Origin: Triticum aestivum
Lineage: Eukaryota; Streptophyta; Magnoliopsida; Poales; Poaceae
Length of the DNA: 64,000 bases
Direction of reading: 5' to 3'
NCBI RefSeq assembly: GCF_018294505.1
Contig: NC_057795.1
Span: 524,773,184 to 524,837,183, forward strand
Positions 59,599 through 64,000 of this stretch are shown here, piece by piece. The notes beneath the pieces were generated by a model that saw nothing but the letters and a program-made list of their open reading frames with translations, had not been told where the DNA came from and did not search any database. How positions within the stretch are numbered: position 1 is the first letter of the stretch; every line of letters starts with the position of its first letter. Both the position numbers and the translations under genes were made by a program.

Positions 59599-60517
59599 TG
59601 ATAGAGGCAAAGGTGTCCCGTCTTTCGATGAGATGATGGATATCTCTTTGGTGGCAGTCGACTTTGACAATCCGACTACGAACGTGCGAGGACGTCGCGC
59701 CTTAGCAATCGCTAAACCAACTCCGAGAGGTTATTGACCACGCTGGAGCATGATCAACCTGACCACGAGGGTCTGTTTCCTGCGAGCAAACGAAGAACAA
59801 GCAAGAAACTGAGATTGCAATCTGGATATTGCGAATATAAGATGAAAAGCTTTATTGATCAAGGTGGGGTTCTGTGACGCCTTTGTCTGGTCGTTGAACA
59901 CAAACGAAGTACGCGAAGTTGCAGCTATGGCGAACTTTTAATCTAAACAAAACCCCAAAGTCTAAATGATGCCCTAAGGGCTGTATATATGGAGGAAGAG
60001 GGGGGAATTTCGTGGCCCTTGGTGGAGGGGTCCGAAATCAACCCTATCTCTTGTTTCCCCACACATACGTACTCTAAAAATAGCCTATACTTATGTATTT
60101 CGAAATTACATGGGCCTGACCCAATAATAAGGTGACGCAGCACCTAAAATAGCCTCGGGACGAAATTCATGAAGTGGCATCTTGTATATTTCGTCCAAGG
60201 CTTCATGCACCCATTATGGTGGCTTCAAAGTCCTGAAATCATCACTTGTAACTCCGTTCTTGTTCCCCTTGCGCATGCCATCATCTCCATGCTTGTTCTT
60301 GCTCCAATGTTCACCCTTCTCCAAGCTAGGCCCTTCATTCGTAAGCAAAACAAATGTATCCAATTTAGGCAGCATCATATTCTCATGAACATTAGAATCA
60401 TTACCAAGAAACGAAAGTACCTGGTAATTTAGTTGGCGTGCACGAGCTCTAGTAATTGGTCCAGTATGTATAGCAGCAGGGGCTGTGGGTGTAACAATTG
60501 TATTGATGTCCTCATCA
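59599..60517 (-). repeat. LTR C (5' LTR) of insertion 3, 919 bp
   Basis: It pairs with LTR A. Both ends are canonical; CCGTG flanks the right side and a PBS the left. The TATA box lies at 59984-59990. Confidence 0.94.
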
Positions 60518-63500
60518 CCGTGTCGGACCCATAAGTACTCAAACTGCTCGCGGCGAGCGCGCGAATCCAGAAAATACTCCCCGCTTGCGCCAGGAGGCCC
60601 GGAGTAACCTCAAATTCAGCCTTAAGCAGGACTTTTTGGCCCTGAAAGTCAAAGAACATCATTCGTCGTTGTTTTTCAGACAAGTTTCTGAACCCATTGG
60701 CACTTCCTTTTGAAGGAAATTCGAGAGATTATGTTGCTTATAGACACTAGCCCCTCTGGTAGGGACAAACGTACCTTTCTGCAGATGCTCTAAGATACGG
60801 GCAATATGATTTGGCTGTAAATTGAAGAAAATCCAGCGGCTATATGCCTTATTCTCCCTGTTTTCGCCGGATGGCATGCTGTAACTCATGCGCATGAAAG
60901 CCAAGAACAAAAGGGCATTCCTGGCATCGGTCAATATATATGTGGAAACGATATCTCCTCTATAGAGGACAAGAAATTTTGGGGCAATCAGGCAAAAAGC
61001 GCACGAGAAAATAAAGTACTTTCAAGGACTGCCATAGAATGGAGAGATGTTCACTAAAACGGTCATAAATTTGTCATTTGGAGCCCGTGTCGGACCCATA
61101 AGTACTCAAACTGCTTGCGGCGAGCGCGGGAATCCAAAAAATACTCCCCGCTTCCGCCAGGAGGCCCGGAGTACCCTCAAATTCAGCCTTAAGCAAGAAT
61201 TTTTGGCCCTGAAAGTCAAAGAACATCATTCGTCGCTGTTTTTCAGACAAGTTTCTAAACCCATTGGCACTTCCTTTTGAAGGAAATTCGAGAGATTATG
61301 TTGCTTATAGACATTAGCCCCCCTGGTAGGGACGAACGTACCTTTCTGCAGATGCTCTATGATCCGGGCAATCTCATTTGGCCGTAAATTGAAGAAAAAC
61401 CAAAGGCTATATGCTTTATTCTCCTTGTTTTCGCCGGATGCAATGCTGTAACTCATGCGCGTGAAAGCTAAGAACAAAAGGGCATTCCTGGCATCGGTCA
61501 ATATATATGTGGAAATGATATCTCCTCTATAGAGGACAAGAAATTCTGGGGCAATCAGGCAAAAAGAGCATGAGAAAATGAAGTACTTTCAAGGACTGCC
61601 ATAGAATGGACAGATGTTCACTAAAACGGTCATAATTTTGTCATTCGGAGCCCGTGTCGGACCCATAAGTACTCAAACTGCTCGCGGCGAGCGCGGGAAT
61701 CCAAAAAATACTCCCCGCTTGCGCCAGGAGGCCCGGAGTACCCTCAAATTCAGCCTTAAGCAGGACTTTTTGGCCCTGAAAGTCAAAGAAAATCTTTCGT
61801 CGCTGTTTTTCAGACAAGTTTCTAAACCCATTGGCACTTCCTTTTGAAGGAAATTCGAGAGATTATGTTGCTTATAGACACTAGCCCCCCTGGTAGGGAC
61901 AAACGTACCTTTCTGCAGATGCTCTAAGATCCGGGCAATCTCATTTGGCCGTAAATTGAAGAAAAACCAAAGGCTATATGCCTTATTCTCCTTGTTTTCG
62001 CCGGATGGCATGCTGTAACTCATGCGCGTGAAAGCCAAGAACAAAAGGGCATTCCTGGCATCGGTCAATATATATGTGGAAACGATATCTCCTCTATAGA
62101 GGACAAGAAATTCTGGGGCAATCAGGCAGAAAGAGCATGAGAAAACAAAGTACTTTCAAGGACTGCCATAGAATGGACAGATGTTCACTAAAACGGTCAT
62201 AATTTTGTCATTTGGAGCCCGTGTCGAACCCATAAGTACTCAAACTGCTCGCGGCGAGTGCGTGAATCCAAAAAATACTCCCCGCTTGTGCCAGGAGGCC
62301 CGGAGTACCCTCAAATTCAGCCTTAAGCAGGACTTTTTGGCCCTGAAAGTCAAAGAAAATCTTTCGTCGCTATTTTTCAGACAAGTTTCTGAACCCATTG
62401 GCACTTCCTTTTGAAGGAAATTCAAGAGATTATGTTGCTTATAGACACTAGCCCCCCTGGTAGGGACAAACGTACCTTTCTGCAGATGCTCTAAGATCCG
62501 GGCAATCTGATTTGGCCGTAAATTGAAGAAAATCCAGCGGCTATATGCCTTATTCTCCTTGTTTTCGCTGGATGGCATGCTGTAACTCATGCGCGTGAAA
62601 GCTAAGAACAAAAGGGCATTCCTGGCATCGGTCAATTATATGTGGAAACGATATCTCCTCTATAGAGGACAAGAAATTCTTGGGCAATCAGGCAAAAAGA
62701 GCACGAGAAAATAAAGTACTTTCAAGGACTGCCATAGAATGGAGAGATGTTCACTAAAACGGTCATAATTTTGTCATTCGGAGCCCGTGTCGGACCCATA
62801 AGTACTCAAACTGCTTGCGGAGAGCGCGGGAATCCAAAAAATACTCCCCGCTTCCGCCAGGAGGCCTGGAGTACCCTCAAATTCAGCCTGAAGCAGGATT
62901 GTTTGGCCCTGAAAGTCGAAGAACATCATTCGTCGTTGTTTTTCAGACAAGTTTCTGAACCCATTGGCACTTCCTTTTGAAGGAAATTCGAGAGATTATG
63001 TTGCTTATAGACATTAGCCCCCCTGGTAGGGACAAACGTACCTTTCTGCAGATGCTCTATGATCCGGGTAATCCCATTTGCCCGTAAATTGAAGAAAATC
63101 CAAAGGCTATATGCCTTATTCTCCTTGTTTTCGCCGGATGGCATGCTGTAACTCATGCGCATGAAAGCCAAGAACAAAAGGGCATTCCTGGCATCGGTTA
63201 ATATATATGTGGAAACAATATCTTCTCTATAGAGGACAAGAAATTCTAGGGCAATCAGGCAAAAAGCGCACGAGAAAATGAAGTACTTTCAAGGACTGCC
63301 ATAGATTGGACAGATGTTCACTAAAACGGTCATAATTTTGTCATTCGAAGCCCGTGTCGGACCCATAAGTACTCAAACTGCTTGCGGCGAGCGCGCAAAT
63401 CCAAAAAATACTCCCCGCTTGCGCCAGGAGGCCCGGAGTACCCTCAAATTCAGCCTTAAGCAGGACTTTTTGGCCCTGAAAGTCAAAGAAAATCTTTCAT

Positions 63501-63687
63501 CGCTATTTTTTCAGACAAGTTTCTGAACCCATTGGCACTTCCTTTTGGAGGAAATTCAAGAGATTATGTTGCTTATAGACACTAGCCCCCCTGGTAGGGA
63601 CAAACGTACCTTTCTGCAGATGCTCTAAGATCCGGGCAATCTGATTTGGCCGTAAATTGAAGAAACTCCAGCGGCTATATGCCTTAT
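60518..63687. repeat. Satellite array segment, about 5.6 monomers
   Basis: It continues the monomer interrupted at 46182, starting with the right CCGTG copy (60518-60522). Monomers are mixed A/B with private substitutions and no clear higher-order period. It ends at GCCTTAT, cut by the next insertion. Confidence 0.94.
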
Positions 63688-64000
63688 TGATGTAGGGTGG
63701 AACCCTAGGGTGATGATCTTTCATGTTTGGAGTGGGATCCCTCGAAGAACACGACGAACACGGGGAAGAACAGGGAGAAATCACAAGGGGAAACACTCAA
63801 GAACAAGTCCAATCACACATCCACTAGAGAATCAAACAGACAAGATCCACAAAGTACATGAACAACAAAGAGAAAGATACAAGGTAGAGTTCATCCCAAA
63901 TCCAAAGGAGATGGGGGCTTGAATCCTAGAAGGATCTTCTCACATGGAGGTCTTGAACTCCATGGGAGTGGTAGTCTCTCTCTCTCAAGAGAAGAGATAG
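63688..64000 (-). mobile_element. Start of another LTR element, truncated by the window edge
   Basis: Satellite stops at GCCTTAT and is followed by TGATGTAGGGTGG. On the minus strand the segment ends CCACCCTACATCA, a common U5 terminus of grass gypsy LTRs, and is preceded by pyrimidine-rich U5-like sequence. It is unrelated to the CRM LTRs in this window. CTTAT at 63683-63687 would be the duplication if the other side could be seen. Family not identified. Confidence 0.6.

Larger units (their letters stand above)
46183..60517 (-). mobile_element. Insertion 3: autonomous-type CRM retrotransposon complex with three LTRs
   Basis: Minus-strand order: LTR C (60517-59599), PBS, leader, gag-pol copy 1 truncated inside integrase (58400-54492), LTR B (54491-53583), gag-pol copy 2 lacking its 5' part but with a duplicated RT-RNase H-integrase block (53582-47100), PPT, LTR A (47099-46183). 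A CCGTG duplication flanks the whole. Pol sequences are of the cereba/CRW/CRR/CRM type, which preferentially inserts at centromeres. LTR B abuts gag exactly at its end after TACGC, as expected for a nested insertion whose right side was later lost by recombination. Confidence 0.92.

Noticed and set aside
58866..59600. Open frame 59016-59396 in the leader
   Set aside because: It is a Ser/Pro/Tyr-rich peptide over simple GGTGGT-type repeats, absent from the related leaders. No support as a gene.
46183..60517. Endogenous pararetrovirus or envelope-bearing retrovirus
   Set aside because: LTRs, PBS, PPT, integrase and the domain order gag-PR-RT-RH-IN are those of a Ty3/gypsy retrotransposon. No envelope or movement protein frame is present.

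Overview
This window looks like plant centromeric or pericentromeric DNA from a grass, most probably a Triticeae-type genome. No host gene is visible. About 61% is one tandem satellite with a 566/567-bp monomer. Most of the rest is three large insertions of Ty3/gypsy LTR retrotransposons of the centromeric CRM lineage (the cereba/CRW/CRR/CRM group). The lineage call rests on three things read from the sequence: an RT-RNase H-integrase polyprotein of recognisable CRM type; a reading frame that runs through the polypurine tract into the LTR (residues QEGEDDED at the boundary); and LTRs ending TGATGAGG...CTATCA next to an initiator-Met-tRNA primer site. The species call is an inference. The monomer length matches the wheat centromeric satellite CentT566 only by length, from memory.

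Layout: 1-145 satellite; 146-5417 insertion 1 (non-autonomous, gag only, tandem LTRs, outer duplication CAAGA); 5418-38141 main satellite array, about 58 monomers; 38142-43033 insertion 2 (non-autonomous, tandem LTRs, right end missing); 43034-46182 satellite; 46183-60517 insertion 3 (autonomous type, three LTRs, outer duplication CCGTG); 60518-63687 satellite; 63688-64000 start of the LTR of a fourth, unrelated element cut by the window edge. All four insertions have the same orientation (coding on the minus strand).

The main array holds two monomer subtypes, A and B. They are organised as a 2266-bp ABAB tetramer (three copies, about 9.4-16.2 kb), then mostly 1133-bp AB dimers (about 16.2-30.4 kb), then a different 2266-bp ABB'B tetramer (three copies, about 30.4-37.2 kb). 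The edges are irregular.

The elements appear to form an autonomous/non-autonomous partnership. Insertion 3 carries gag, protease, RT, RNase H and integrase. Insertions 1 and 2 carry only a gag with an unrecognised C-terminal region, but share the PBS, PPT, LTR ends and much of the leader. The middle LTR of insertion 3 has U3 of the autonomous type and R-U5 of the non-autonomous type. The switch lies at the predicted transcription start, as expected from strand transfer between two co-packaged RNAs. Insertion 3 also carries an in-frame 2427-bp duplication of the whole RT-RNase H-integrase block. A 311-base N gap (345-655) lies in insertion 1.
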